From an uncultured Eggerthellaceae bacterium (GTDB lineage: Bacteria; Actinomycetota; Coriobacteriia; Coriobacteriales; Eggerthellaceae): a DNA stretch of 28,813 nt. The notes beneath the pieces were generated by a model, which made no database searches, had not been told where the DNA came from, and was given only the letters and a program-made list of their open reading frames with translations. Shown here piece after piece: positions 23,031 to 28,813 of the stretch (within the stretch, counting starts at the first letter, position 1; the number at the start of each line of letters is the position of its first letter). The DNA lies in the NCBI GenBank assembly GCA_934648845.1, contig CAKUFS010000029.1:1-28813 (forward strand), written 5' to 3'. A program made the position numbers and the translations under genes.

Positions 23031-23909
23031 ATGAGCGCGTCCTGTAATGCAATAAAAACAATCGCCCTGATCGGCGGCGGTAAAATGGGCGAGGCCATTA
23101 TGGCTGGCCTCATTCGCTCGCAAGAGCAGCCTGCGGGCGCGCTGGATGCGACGTGCTTTGAAGTTGCCAATCCGGGAGCTCAGCGTCGTGCGTATCTGGA
23201 AGAGGCGTACGGCGTTTCGTGCGTGGAAGACGGAAGCCTTATTTCCAGTACGCCCGATGTGGTCATCCTTGCGGTGAAGCCGCAGGTTTTGCCTTCGGCG
23301 GCGGCGTCACTTCGGGAATGCCCCGTTTTCGGCGGCGCTTCGTGTGTGGGCGCAGCAGAAAATAAACCGCTTTTTGTCTCTATCGCTGCGGGCATTACAA
23401 CGCAAACGCTTCGCTCTCTTCTGCCCGAAGGCGCACGCGTTGTGCGCACCATGCCGAACACGCCGCTTTTGGTGAGCGCCGGTATGACGGCTGTTGTGGG
23501 CGATGGCGGAGCGTCAGCGAGCGATGTTGAGCTCGTGCGCGCCTTGTTCGCGTGCTTGGGCGATGCGGTTGTTGTTGAAGAGACCGCCATGGATGCCGTG
23601 TGCGCTGTGAGTGGCTCGGGTCCTGCGTACGTTGCCGCGTTCATTGAAGCGCTGCGCGATGGCGGCGTGAAACAGGGGCTTCCGTTTGACTTAGCGCAGA
23701 ACTTGGCGTTGCAAACTGTTTTTGGTACCGCTCGGCTGTTGCTTGAAACAAAGCAAACGCCCGAAGCAGTTCGCAAAGCAGTATGCAGCCCGGGCGGTAC
23801 AACGCTTGCTGCGCTTGATGCCATGAATGCGGCCGATTTTTCTTCGGTTATTGATAAAGGGGTAGCCGCGGCTACCAAGCGATCCCTTGAGTTAGGAGCT
23901 CTATCGTGA
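23031..23909 (+). CDS. proC: pyrroline-5-carboxylate reductase
   Basis: Last step of proline synthesis, reducing 1-pyrroline-5-carboxylate with NAD(P)H. The 292-aa protein has the N-terminal dinucleotide fold IALIGGGKMGEAIMAGL, AVKPQVLP, the AAGITTQTLRSLLP region, VRTMPNTPLLVSAGMTAV, and the C-terminal helical domain with SGSGPAYVAAFIEALRDGGVKQGL and SPGGTTLAALDAM. ATG 23031 is 1 base after the sepF stop, with AAGGTG 10 bases upstream; an earlier in-frame ATG (23019) lies inside sepF. Proline synthesis is unrelated to division, but proC between sepF and yggT is a recurrent arrangement. The stop overlaps the GTG of the next gene. Confidence 0.97.
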   Translation: MSASCNAIKTIALIGGGKMGEAIMAGLIRSQEQPAGALDATCFEVANPGAQRRAYLEEAYGVSCVEDGSLISSTPDVVILAVKPQVLPSAAASLRECPVFGGASCVGAAENKPLFVSIAAGITTQTLRSLLPEGARVVRTMPNTPLLVSAGMTAVVGDGGASASDVELVRALFACLGDAVVVEETAMDAVCAVSGSGPAYVAAFIEALRDGGVKQGLPFDLAQNLALQTVFGTARLLLETKQTPEAVRKAVCSPGGTTLAALDAMNAADFSSVIDKGVAAATKRSLELGALS

Positions 23910-24181
23910 TCACTGCGCTTATTCGGCTCATTTATGCTGCCGTGGATATCTACACATGGATTATCCTGGCATATTGTATTATGACTTGGTTTCCTGTTGC
24001 GACGGGCGTTATTGCGGACATTCGTGATGCGTTGTCCAAGATTGTCGATCCCTTTTTGGGTATTTTCCGTAAATTCATTCCCCCGATTGGCGGAATGATC
24101 GACATCAGTCCTATCGTAGCTCTAATTGTATTACAATTTGTCGTGCGCTTTGTTGTGCGCATGCTTCTCTTTCTTTTGTAA
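23906..24181 (+). CDS. YggT-family membrane protein
   Basis: Small integral membrane protein of 91 aa with two hydrophobic regions (about 5-28 and 68-91) and between them the family block SKIVDPFLGIFRKFIPPIGGMIDISP. Family members (YggT/YlmG) are linked to membrane organisation, nucleoid or division functions and to osmotic tolerance, but no biochemical activity is established. The GTG start overlaps the proC stop in GTGA, so it is translationally coupled. It fits the sepF-ylmG-divIVA order of Gram-positive bacteria. Confidence 0.92.
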   Translation: MITALIRLIYAAVDIYTWIILAYCIMTWFPVATGVIADIRDALSKIVDPFLGIFRKFIPPIGGMIDISPIVALIVLQFVVRFVVRMLLFLL

Positions 24182-24214
24182 TAGTTTGCCGGCCGACCTC
24201 GAAAGGACGAAAAA

Positions 24215-25018
24215 ATGGCAATTACTTCTACCGATATTCAAAACCAAGGCTTTACCATCAGCAAAAACGGCTATAAAGTCGAAGAGGTTGACGATTTCTT
24301 GGAGTATGTGTCCGATGAAATCGATATTCTGAACAGCCACGTTGCAGAGCTTGAAGGTCAGCTGGCAGATGCCGATAACGTTTTTGCGGGCTTTGACAAG
24401 CCGGTGCAGACCGAGCCCGAAGTGGTTACCATCGAGTCGAGCGTAGACGAATCGGTTCTGGCGGAAAAAGATGCCCTTATTGTGGATCTGCAGGCGCAGC
24501 TTTCCGATGCAAAGGCCGATGGAAGCGCTATTGCGCAGGTTCTTATTGTTGCACAGCGCAATGCCGATGAAATTGTGTCGAATGCGCAAGTTCAGGCCGG
24601 CCAGATTATTGCCCAGGCACAGGACAAGGCGGCAGAGATCATCAACGACGCAAACGAGAAGCGCGAGCAGGTTGAGCAGGCAATCGACGGCTTGGAAGAC
24701 GAGCGTGACGAAGTGCGTTCCGGTTACCAGGAAATGCTGAAGAACTTCATTGCCGATGCTACGAGCAAGCTTTCCGCCTTAAGCACCGAAGAGCGTGTGA
24801 AGAACAGTGCTCATGGTCGTTTTGCTACGACGCCTGCGGCTTCGAAGCAGACGGTTCAGCCGGTTTCTCGCAAAGACGATGAGTACGTTCCCGCGTTTGC
24901 TGTTCCGGCAAGCCAGCCTGTTGTTGCTGCTGCAACGCCCAGCCCGTCTGTGGTGGAAAAAGACTTCTCGGGCTTTGGCGACACCGATGACGATTTCGGT
25001 TTTGACGACATTGATTAA
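24215..25018 (+). CDS. divIVA: DivIVA-family polar/septal scaffold protein
   Basis: Coiled-coil protein that binds curved membrane at poles and septa; in actinobacteria it often directs polar growth. The 267-aa product starts with the membrane-binding domain (ITSTDIQNQGFTISKNGYKVEEVDDFLEYV), followed by a first coil (34-53), an acidic linker and a long coiled coil (about 82-190) rich in A, E, Q and D. The C-terminal tail is disordered and ends with repeated Asp/Phe/Gly (FSGFGDTDDDFGFDDID). GAAAGGA about 7 bases before ATG 24215 supports the start. The stop codon shares a base with the next ATG (TAATG). Confidence 0.95.
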   Translation: MAITSTDIQNQGFTISKNGYKVEEVDDFLEYVSDEIDILNSHVAELEGQLADADNVFAGFDKPVQTEPEVVTIESSVDESVLAEKDALIVDLQAQLSDAKADGSAIAQVLIVAQRNADEIVSNAQVQAGQIIAQAQDKAAEIINDANEKREQVEQAIDGLEDERDEVRSGYQEMLKNFIADATSKLSALSTEERVKNSAHGRFATTPAASKQTVQPVSRKDDEYVPAFAVPASQPVVAAATPSPSVVEKDFSGFGDTDDDFGFDDID

Positions 25019-25329
25019 TGGCTGCCGCACAATCAAACATAACCATTACCGTTCGCGTCACGCCCCGCTCGGGGCGTGACGAAGTTATGGGCCGCAAAGT
25101 CTTTGAAGACGGGGTTCAGGCTGTATGCGTGCGGGTAACGGCCGCGCCCGATGGCGGTAAGGCGAATAAAGCGGTGTGCAAAGCGGTGGCGTCTTCTTTG
25201 GGTGTGCCGAAAACGGCTGTCGAAGTGGTTTCGGGTCATACAGCGCGCAGAAAACAGCTTTCTATCGGCGCGAATGCAATCACGAGTGCTGCTGTTCAGG
25301 AATGGCTGAGCTCGCTTCCTTCGCTGTGA
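25018..25329 (+). CDS. yggU: DUF167/YggU-family protein
   Basis: Small cytoplasmic protein of unknown function (103 aa) belonging to the DUF167 fold. The family features are visible: VRVTPRSGRDEV near the start, then AAPDGGKANKAVCKAVASSLGV and VVSGHTARRKQLSI. It overlaps the divIVA stop by 1 base, so it is the last coupled gene of the dcw-associated block. In many genomes DUF167 genes sit near yggT, yggS and proC, consistent with this placement. No function should be claimed beyond that. Confidence 0.93.
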   Translation: MAAAQSNITITVRVTPRSGRDEVMGRKVFEDGVQAVCVRVTAAPDGGKANKAVCKAVASSLGVPKTAVEVVSGHTARRKQLSIGANAITSAAVQEWLSSLPSL

Positions 25330-25438
25330 TCTTTTGTAGCTGCGCGCCGCGCGGAGCGTTTCCCTGCGCCTCTCTCAATTGCATTTCCTCCGTGATTCCG
25401 CGTTTTTTACGGCGTGTGCGCCTGTGTCTTCGATATTT

Positions 25439-25447
25439 TGATACAAT
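25439..25447 (+). promoter_or_regulatory. extended -10 promoter of rnpB
   Basis: TGA-TACAAT (25439-25447) has the TGn extension directly before a good -10 box and sits about 10 bases before the RNA 5' end at 25457. No convincing -35 is present, as is usual for extended -10 promoters. Confidence 0.6.
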
Positions 25448-25456
25448 ATGCACCTT

Positions 25457-25794
25457 GAGTGGGCTCAGCGATCGCGCGCTTCGGCGTGAGGAAAGTCCGG
25501 GCTCCTTAGGGCAAGATGCCAGTTAACGACTGGGCGGGGCGACCCGACGGAAAGTGCCACAGAAAAGAAGACTCCCGCAGACTTGTTCTGCGAGAAAAGC
25601 TGAAACGGTGCGGTAAAAGCGCACCAGCGTTGCAGCAATGCAGCGGCTTGGTAAACCCCATCTGGAGCAAGCGCAAATAGGAGTGCGATACGGCCGCCCT
25701 ACCGTGCATTCGGGTTGCGCGCGATAAGGCGCATGGCGACATGCGTGCAAGATAAATGATCGCTCTCGACAGAACCCGGCTTACAGGCCCACTC
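25457..25794 (+). ncRNA. rnpB: RNase P RNA, bacterial class A-like
   Basis: Catalytic RNA that trims 5' leaders from pre-tRNAs. The conserved region GAGGAAAGTCC is at 25488-25498 and its partner ACAGAACCCGGCTTA at 25769-25783; these form the catalytic P4 core. Helix P1 is GAGTGGGC (25457-25464) with GCCCACTC (25787-25794). P2 is AGCGATC (25467-25473) with GATCGCT (25758-25764). The L15 loop GGTAA at 25650-25654, followed by ACCCC, is the element that pairs with the tRNA CCA end. The length of about 338 nt is compact for the class. The short T-rich stretch after P1 may serve as terminator. thiN follows after 40 bases. Confidence 0.97.
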
Positions 25795-25834
25795 ATTTTC
25801 TTCTGACTGAAGCGTTATAGAAAGGGGAAGGATC

Positions 25835-26524
25835 GTGCGGACTGCTGCTTTGGTCGCTGCTTCCTCGTTCAACGCGGCAGCGTTTCTTCGTTTTCATGAA
25901 CAACATCCTTATGATGATATCGTTGCCGTTGATGCGGGATATGCCCATTTGCAGGCAATTGGCGTGACGCCCACGCTTGTTGTGGGGGATTTCGATTCGT
26001 TGGGTTTTGTTCCAAGCGACATTCCTGTGGTGCGCTTTCCCGAGGAAAAAGACGACAGCGATTTAGGCTTGGCCCTTGATTGGTGCGCCGATAACGATAT
26101 CGATTCCGTTTCGGTATATGGAGCGTTCGCGGGGCGGCTTGATCACACGTTTGCTGCTATCCAGACCATGGCGGGGTTTGCGTTGGAAATGCATCGAGCG
26201 GTGCGGGGGATTTCAGATACCGCGCAGCTTGTTATTATGCCGGGTGGTCATCGGTTGTTGATGCCGGGCGCAGATCAGGGCCCCGATTTTTGCGCGCTGC
26301 CGAAAGAACAGCGCACCGTTTCGGTGATTTCTCTTTCGGATTGCTCGCGCGGCGTGACTATTCAAGGAATGAAATATGAGCTTGATGGTGGCGATTTGAC
26401 GAACCGTTGTTCGCTGGGTCTCTCAAACGAGCTGATTGGCAAAGATGCTTCTGTGTCGCTTACGGAAGGGTGCGTGCTGGTAACGCTCCCGCTTTTTCAG
26501 GCGATTTCCCTTTCTTGTTTCTAG
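25835..26524 (+). CDS. thiN: thiamine pyrophosphokinase
   Basis: Converts thiamine to thiamine diphosphate by transfer of pyrophosphate from ATP. The 229-aa protein shows the N-domain motif VAVDAGYAHLQAIGVTPTLVVGDFDS (30-55), EKDDSDLGLALDW (71-83) and GRLDHTFA (100-107), the catalytic and metal-binding signatures of the family; the C-terminal part is the thiamine-binding beta-domain with KYELDGGDL. GTG 25835 is chosen for the purine-rich GGGGAAGGA at about 5 bases and the correct N-terminus. It lies between rnpB and the tRNA genes and is probably transcribed from the rnpB side. Confidence 0.93.
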   Translation: MRTAALVAASSFNAAAFLRFHEQHPYDDIVAVDAGYAHLQAIGVTPTLVVGDFDSLGFVPSDIPVVRFPEEKDDSDLGLALDWCADNDIDSVSVYGAFAGRLDHTFAAIQTMAGFALEMHRAVRGISDTAQLVIMPGGHRLLMPGADQGPDFCALPKEQRTVSVISLSDCSRGVTIQGMKYELDGGDLTNRCSLGLSNELIGKDASVSLTEGCVLVTLPLFQAISLSCF

Positions 26525-26559
26525 CCGCCAAAAATCTTTCATAAATTCGAAATTTCTTC

Positions 26560-26588
26560 TTGACGGAACGCTTCTGTATCGGTAATAT
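26560..26588 (+). promoter_or_regulatory. tRNA-Gln promoter
   Basis: TTGACG (26560-26565), a 17-base spacer and TAATAT (26583-26588), a near-consensus housekeeping promoter; predicted start near 26595, about 39 bases before the tRNA. Confidence 0.8.
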
Positions 26589-26633
26589 ACTTTCTCGCGT
26601 TTGCAACACCGATTGCGAGCTCAACGAACAAGT

Positions 26634-26707
26634 TGGGGTGTCGTCTAATGGTAGGACAGTGGTTTCTGGTGCCATATGTGTGGGTTCGACTCCTGCCACC
26701 CCAGCCA
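26634..26707 (+). tRNA. tRNA-Gln (anticodon CTG)
   Basis: Acceptor TGGGGTG (26634-26640) pairs with CACCCCA (26697-26703), discriminator G and encoded CCA (26705-26707). The anticodon stem is GTGGT/GCCAT with loop TTCTGGT, placing CTG at 26666-26668. T-arm with GGTTCGACTCC is normal. It reads CAG codons. Confidence 0.95.
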
Positions 26708-26708
26708 C

Positions 26709-26737
26709 TTGACGTTTGAAGCTTCGTCAATTAGAAT
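26709..26737 (+). promoter_or_regulatory. candidate separate promoter for tRNA-Glu
   Basis: TTGACG (26709-26714), 17-base spacer, TAGAAT (26732-26737), located in the 49-base gap between the two tRNAs. The -35 is embedded in an inverted repeat (TTGACG ... CGTCAA, 26709-26730). Confidence 0.6.
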
Positions 26738-26756
26738 GCACAAGCGCTATGGAAAT

Positions 26757-26833
26757 GGCTCCGTCGTCTAGCGGTTTAGGACGCCGCCCTCTCAAGGCGG
26801 AGGTCGAGGGTTCGAATCCCTTCGGAGCTACCA
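26757..26833 (+). tRNA. tRNA-Glu (anticodon CTC)
   Basis: Acceptor GGCTCCG (26757-26763) pairs with CGGAGCT (26823-26829, one G.U), discriminator A, encoded CCA (26831-26833). The anticodon stem is CCGCC/GGCGG with loop CTCTCAA, placing CTC at 26791-26793. T-arm GAGGG-TTCGAAT-CCCTT. It reads GAG codons. Confidence 0.96.
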
Positions 26834-26842
26834 TGAACTTTC

Positions 26843-26866
26843 AAACCGCCCTTCGGGGCGGTTTTT
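26843..26866 (+). terminator. intrinsic terminator after the tRNAs
   Basis: AAACCGCCC (26843-26851), TTCG tetraloop, GGGCGGTTT (26856-26864) and further T residues. In reverse it is a weaker terminator that could also serve the convergent minus-strand gene. Confidence 0.92.
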
Positions 26867-26928
26867 GTTTTCCCACACGATTCTGTGCTGGCTTTCTCTT
26901 GCTGTTCCTGTGCGTTCCCGTTTTGGCT

Positions 26929-26983
26929 GGGGCTCCAGTTTGGGCTGCGGCGTTTTCTTTGCTTTCGCTGCGTTCGGAGCCCC
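26929..26983. repeat. long inverted repeat between convergent genes
   Basis: GGGGCTCC (26929-26936) pairs with GGAGCCCC (26976-26983), with an inner stem GCGGCG/CGCTGC (26947-26952 with 26966-26971). It lies in the 157-base gap between the tRNA terminator and the end of the CCA enzyme gene. There is no T-run on either strand. Confidence 0.5.
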
Positions 26984-27024
26984 CCGTCTGTTGTTGTCGC
27001 CAAGCACCCTTGCAACGCGGGTAT

Positions 27025-28437
27025 CTAGCAGTTGGCCTTGCGCAACTTCGCCAGGAATCCTTCTGCATCCCAGAAATGCCAAATCTCTTCGGCATCGTTT
27101 TTTATTTGCTCGTTTATCACGGCTTCAAGTGCCGCCTCAAGTGCAACGCGAAATTCGGGCCCCGACGTATATCCCGCCGAAACAAGATCCTTTCCACTCA
27201 CCGCTAAATCGCGTAGTGAAAACGCTGCATTTTCTTTCAGCACTTCATCAAGGATGCGCTCAAGATTGGCCACCATTTCCAGACGTCCTGCGCAACGCGG
27301 TGCCTGCGATAGCGTATCAGCGCGTTTCATAGCGCATAAATGCAGGAAAAGATCGGGACGCTCTTGAAGTTTTCGTAGCATGCGTTTCACAGCGCGCGGC
27401 GTTTCTTCCACTATGTCATCGTGGCGATCAACGAGCAAAGCCATGTCTTCCGCAAAAGCGCGCGGCATCTTGAAGCGCCGTGCAATTTCACGCGCGCAAA
27501 TTTTGCTGATTTTTGCGTGTCCCGGAAAATGTCCCTGTCCTTTTTCGTCAGGAGCCCACGCTGCGGGCTTGCCAACGTCATGAAGCAGGGCAACCCAGCG
27601 GTCAAGGGGAGTATTGTCAATCGCTTGAACGCAGTGGGCAATGTGATCGTAAACGGTATAAATATGATAAGGCGTGCGCTGATCGAACTCCCAGGAAGCC
27701 GAAAGCTCGGGAATAAGCTGAAACACCACATCGTGGTATTCCATAAGCAGCGGGTAAGGGTTCTTTCCGCACAGCAGGGAAGTGAACTCCTTGAACAAGC
27801 GTTCAACTGATATTTCCGAAAGGTCTTTTGCGTGCTCGTGAACAGCGCGCGCTGTTTCGCTCTCAAGGGAAAATCCAAGTTGCGATGCAAAACGCAGCGC
27901 TCTCAATATACGAAGGGCATCTTCGCTGAAATGGGCATCGCTTGAACCAACGCAGCGGATGGTTTTCTGCATAAGATCGCTTTGGCCATCGAACGGGTCA
28001 ATTACGCCCGTTCGCGGGTTGTACGCCATGGCATTAATGGTGAAATCGCGTCGCGCAAGATCTTGCTCAATGGTCTCTACGAAGTGAACGCTTTCGGGAT
28101 GCCGGTGATCAAGATAGTCGCCGTCAGTACGATATCGCGTAATTTCCAAAGGGAAGTCATCAATCAGCACGGTAGCAGTACCGTGCTTTTCGCCCGTCGG
28201 AATGGCGGTGAATCCCTTTTCGCGGAAAAGAGCCAAAAGGGTGTCGTAGGGAGCGTTGCATGCTAAGTCGGCATCGTGGATAGGGCGTCCAAGCAATGCA
28301 TCGCGCACGAACCCACCTACAAGATAGCCTTCATATCCAGCTTCCTCGAGCGTAGTTAGCGCGGTACATGCTGCTTGATATAAGGGAAGGTCTTGCAACT
28401 CCTGGAAGGAATTATGTATAGGAAGCGTCTGGTTCAT
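27025..28437 (-). CDS. cca: CCA tRNA nucleotidyltransferase with HD domain
   Basis: Adds or repairs the 3' CCA of tRNAs without a nucleic-acid template. The 470-aa class II enzyme has the nucleotidyltransferase head YLVGGFVRDALLGR (38-51) with catalytic D55 and D57 (HDADLAC), ITRYRTDGDYLDHR, the template-like RRDFTINAMAYN (129-140), EDALRILRALRFA (172-184) and ISVERLFKEF, followed by an HD-type region (LLHDVGKPAAW, VDRHDD). Because nearby tRNAs encode CCA, repair is the likely main job, but full CCA addition cannot be excluded. Start: the ATG at 28437 has GAAAG spaced 6 bases; the ATG at 28443 directly abuts it and is less likely. It is transcribed towards the tRNAs and divergent from the putative rRNA promoter. 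Confidence 0.95.
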   Translation of the reverse strand: MNQTLPIHNSFQELQDLPLYQAACTALTTLEEAGYEGYLVGGFVRDALLGRPIHDADLACNAPYDTLLALFREKGFTAIPTGEKHGTATVLIDDFPLEITRYRTDGDYLDHRHPESVHFVETIEQDLARRDFTINAMAYNPRTGVIDPFDGQSDLMQKTIRCVGSSDAHFSEDALRILRALRFASQLGFSLESETARAVHEHAKDLSEISVERLFKEFTSLLCGKNPYPLLMEYHDVVFQLIPELSASWEFDQRTPYHIYTVYDHIAHCVQAIDNTPLDRWVALLHDVGKPAAWAPDEKGQGHFPGHAKISKICAREIARRFKMPRAFAEDMALLVDRHDDIVEETPRAVKRMLRKLQERPDLFLHLCAMKRADTLSQAPRCAGRLEMVANLERILDEVLKENAAFSLRDLAVSGKDLVSAGYTSGPEFRVALEAALEAVINEQIKNDAEEIWHFWDAEGFLAKLRKANC

Positions 28438-28513
28438 GGTCATCTTTCTTTTGCCACACTATTTTTGTCATTGTCTATGGTAAATAAAGATGGCGTGCTT
28501 GAGCAAAAGAGCA

Positions 28514-28577
28514 TTCAAAAACTTTTTCAACTTTTTCCAAAAAAGTTCTTGACTCCAGTGGCCCAGGCGCGTAATAT
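28514..28577 (+). promoter_or_regulatory. strong promoter with UP-like element, probable rRNA operon P1
   Basis: TTGACT (28549-28554), a 17-base spacer and TAATAT (28572-28577), preceded by alternating A- and T-tracts (28514-28548) like the UP elements of rRNA promoters. Predicted start near 28584. Confidence 0.8.
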
Positions 28578-28583
28578 AACCAA

Positions 28584-28813
28584 GCTGCTTCGCGAGGAAC
28601 GAAAGCGAATCACGAAAAAGCGAGCGAGGGGCGAGGTCCCCTCGGCACCTTGAGAACCGGATACTGTGACGAACCGAGGGCATCTTTCGATGCGCCTCGG
28701 AAGACAGATTGATACATGCCAGAGAGTACATTCATTTGATACTTCTTTGAATTCACTTTTATTTTTCGAATTTGAGAAACCCGTCGGTTCCCTCTCACGG
28801 GAAACCGGCAACC
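28584..28813 (+). other. structured leader, probably pre-16S rRNA leader (runs off the window)
   Basis: No protein frame fits. The stretch has hairpins CGAGGGG/CCCCTCG (28625-28631 with 28638-28644) and CCGAGGGCATC/GATGC-CCTCGG (28674-28684 with 28689-28700), a Gram-positive-leader-like CTTGAGAACCGGATA (about 28649-28663) and a weak boxA-like CTTCTTTGA (28742-28750). The last 30 bases form another inverted repeat (CGGTTCCC near 28785, GGGAAACCG near 28800). The 16S rRNA itself would begin beyond the right edge and is not visible. Confidence 0.6.

Noticed and set aside
26716..27332. Plus-strand open frames running through tRNA-Glu and the intergenic gap
   Set aside because: They overlap a tRNA, a terminator and the antisense of cca; no coding evidence.
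1..28813. CRISPR arrays, insertion sequences, toxin-antitoxin pairs or a novel gene cluster
   Set aside because: No regularly spaced direct repeats of array type, no transposase or terminal repeats, and every long frame on the coding strand belongs to a recognised housekeeping family.

Overview
The window is an ordinary but very complete chromosomal backbone segment of a bacterium, most likely an actinobacterium of the class Coriobacteriia (Eggerthellales-like). I infer this from the cluster ftsZ-pgeF-yggS-sepF-proC-yggT-divIVA, the absence of ftsA, a MurE with the DNPR meso-diaminopimelate signature, the acidic tyrosine/aspartate-rich SepF, and a division-cell-wall (dcw) cluster that keeps murB and ftsQ just before ftsZ. 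Base composition looks only moderately GC-rich. The species cannot be fixed without a database search.

Layout: (1) 6-362, tmRNA (ssrA) on the minus strand, with a readable tag AGKTQKTYALAA. (2) 571-2610, rpsB-tsf with its own promoter, an intercistronic hairpin and a strong terminator. (3) 2716-3777, a XerD-type recombinase that looks leaderless, followed by a terminator. (4) 3788-25329, one very long co-directional dcw cluster: mraZ, rsmH, ftsL-like, ftsI, murE, murF, mraY, murD, ftsW, murG, murC, murB, ftsQ, ftsZ, pgeF, yggS, sepF, proC, yggT, divIVA, yggU. Most junctions are overlapping or only a few bases apart. Larger gaps occur before murF, murC and ftsZ. (5) 25439-26866, rnpB (RNase P RNA), thiN, tRNA-Gln(CTG) and tRNA-Glu(CTC), with a terminator. 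(6) 27025-28437, a minus-strand CCA-adding tRNA nucleotidyltransferase. (7) 28514-28813, a strong UP-element/-35/-10 promoter and a structured leader pointing out of the window, most likely the start of an rRNA operon.

How the genes work together: murC/D/E/F and murB build UDP-MurNAc-pentapeptide. MraY and MurG make lipid I and lipid II. FtsW and FtsI polymerise and cross-link septal peptidoglycan. FtsZ with SepF (in place of FtsA), FtsQ, the FtsL-like protein and DivIVA form the division and polar scaffold. MraZ probably regulates the cluster through TGGG repeats upstream of itself. The flanking genes (tmRNA, S2, EF-Ts, RNase P RNA, tRNAs, CCA enzyme, rRNA leader) are translation and RNA-maturation housekeeping.

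I found no mobile element, CRISPR array, phage gene, toxin-antitoxin pair or evident undescribed system. The points worth a second look are small: a KTST instead of KTGT motif in FtsI, a 27-base tandem repeat in the ftsW tail, duplicated repeats in the FtsZ linker, the long acidic SepF N-terminus, and several RNA-structure and promoter candidates.
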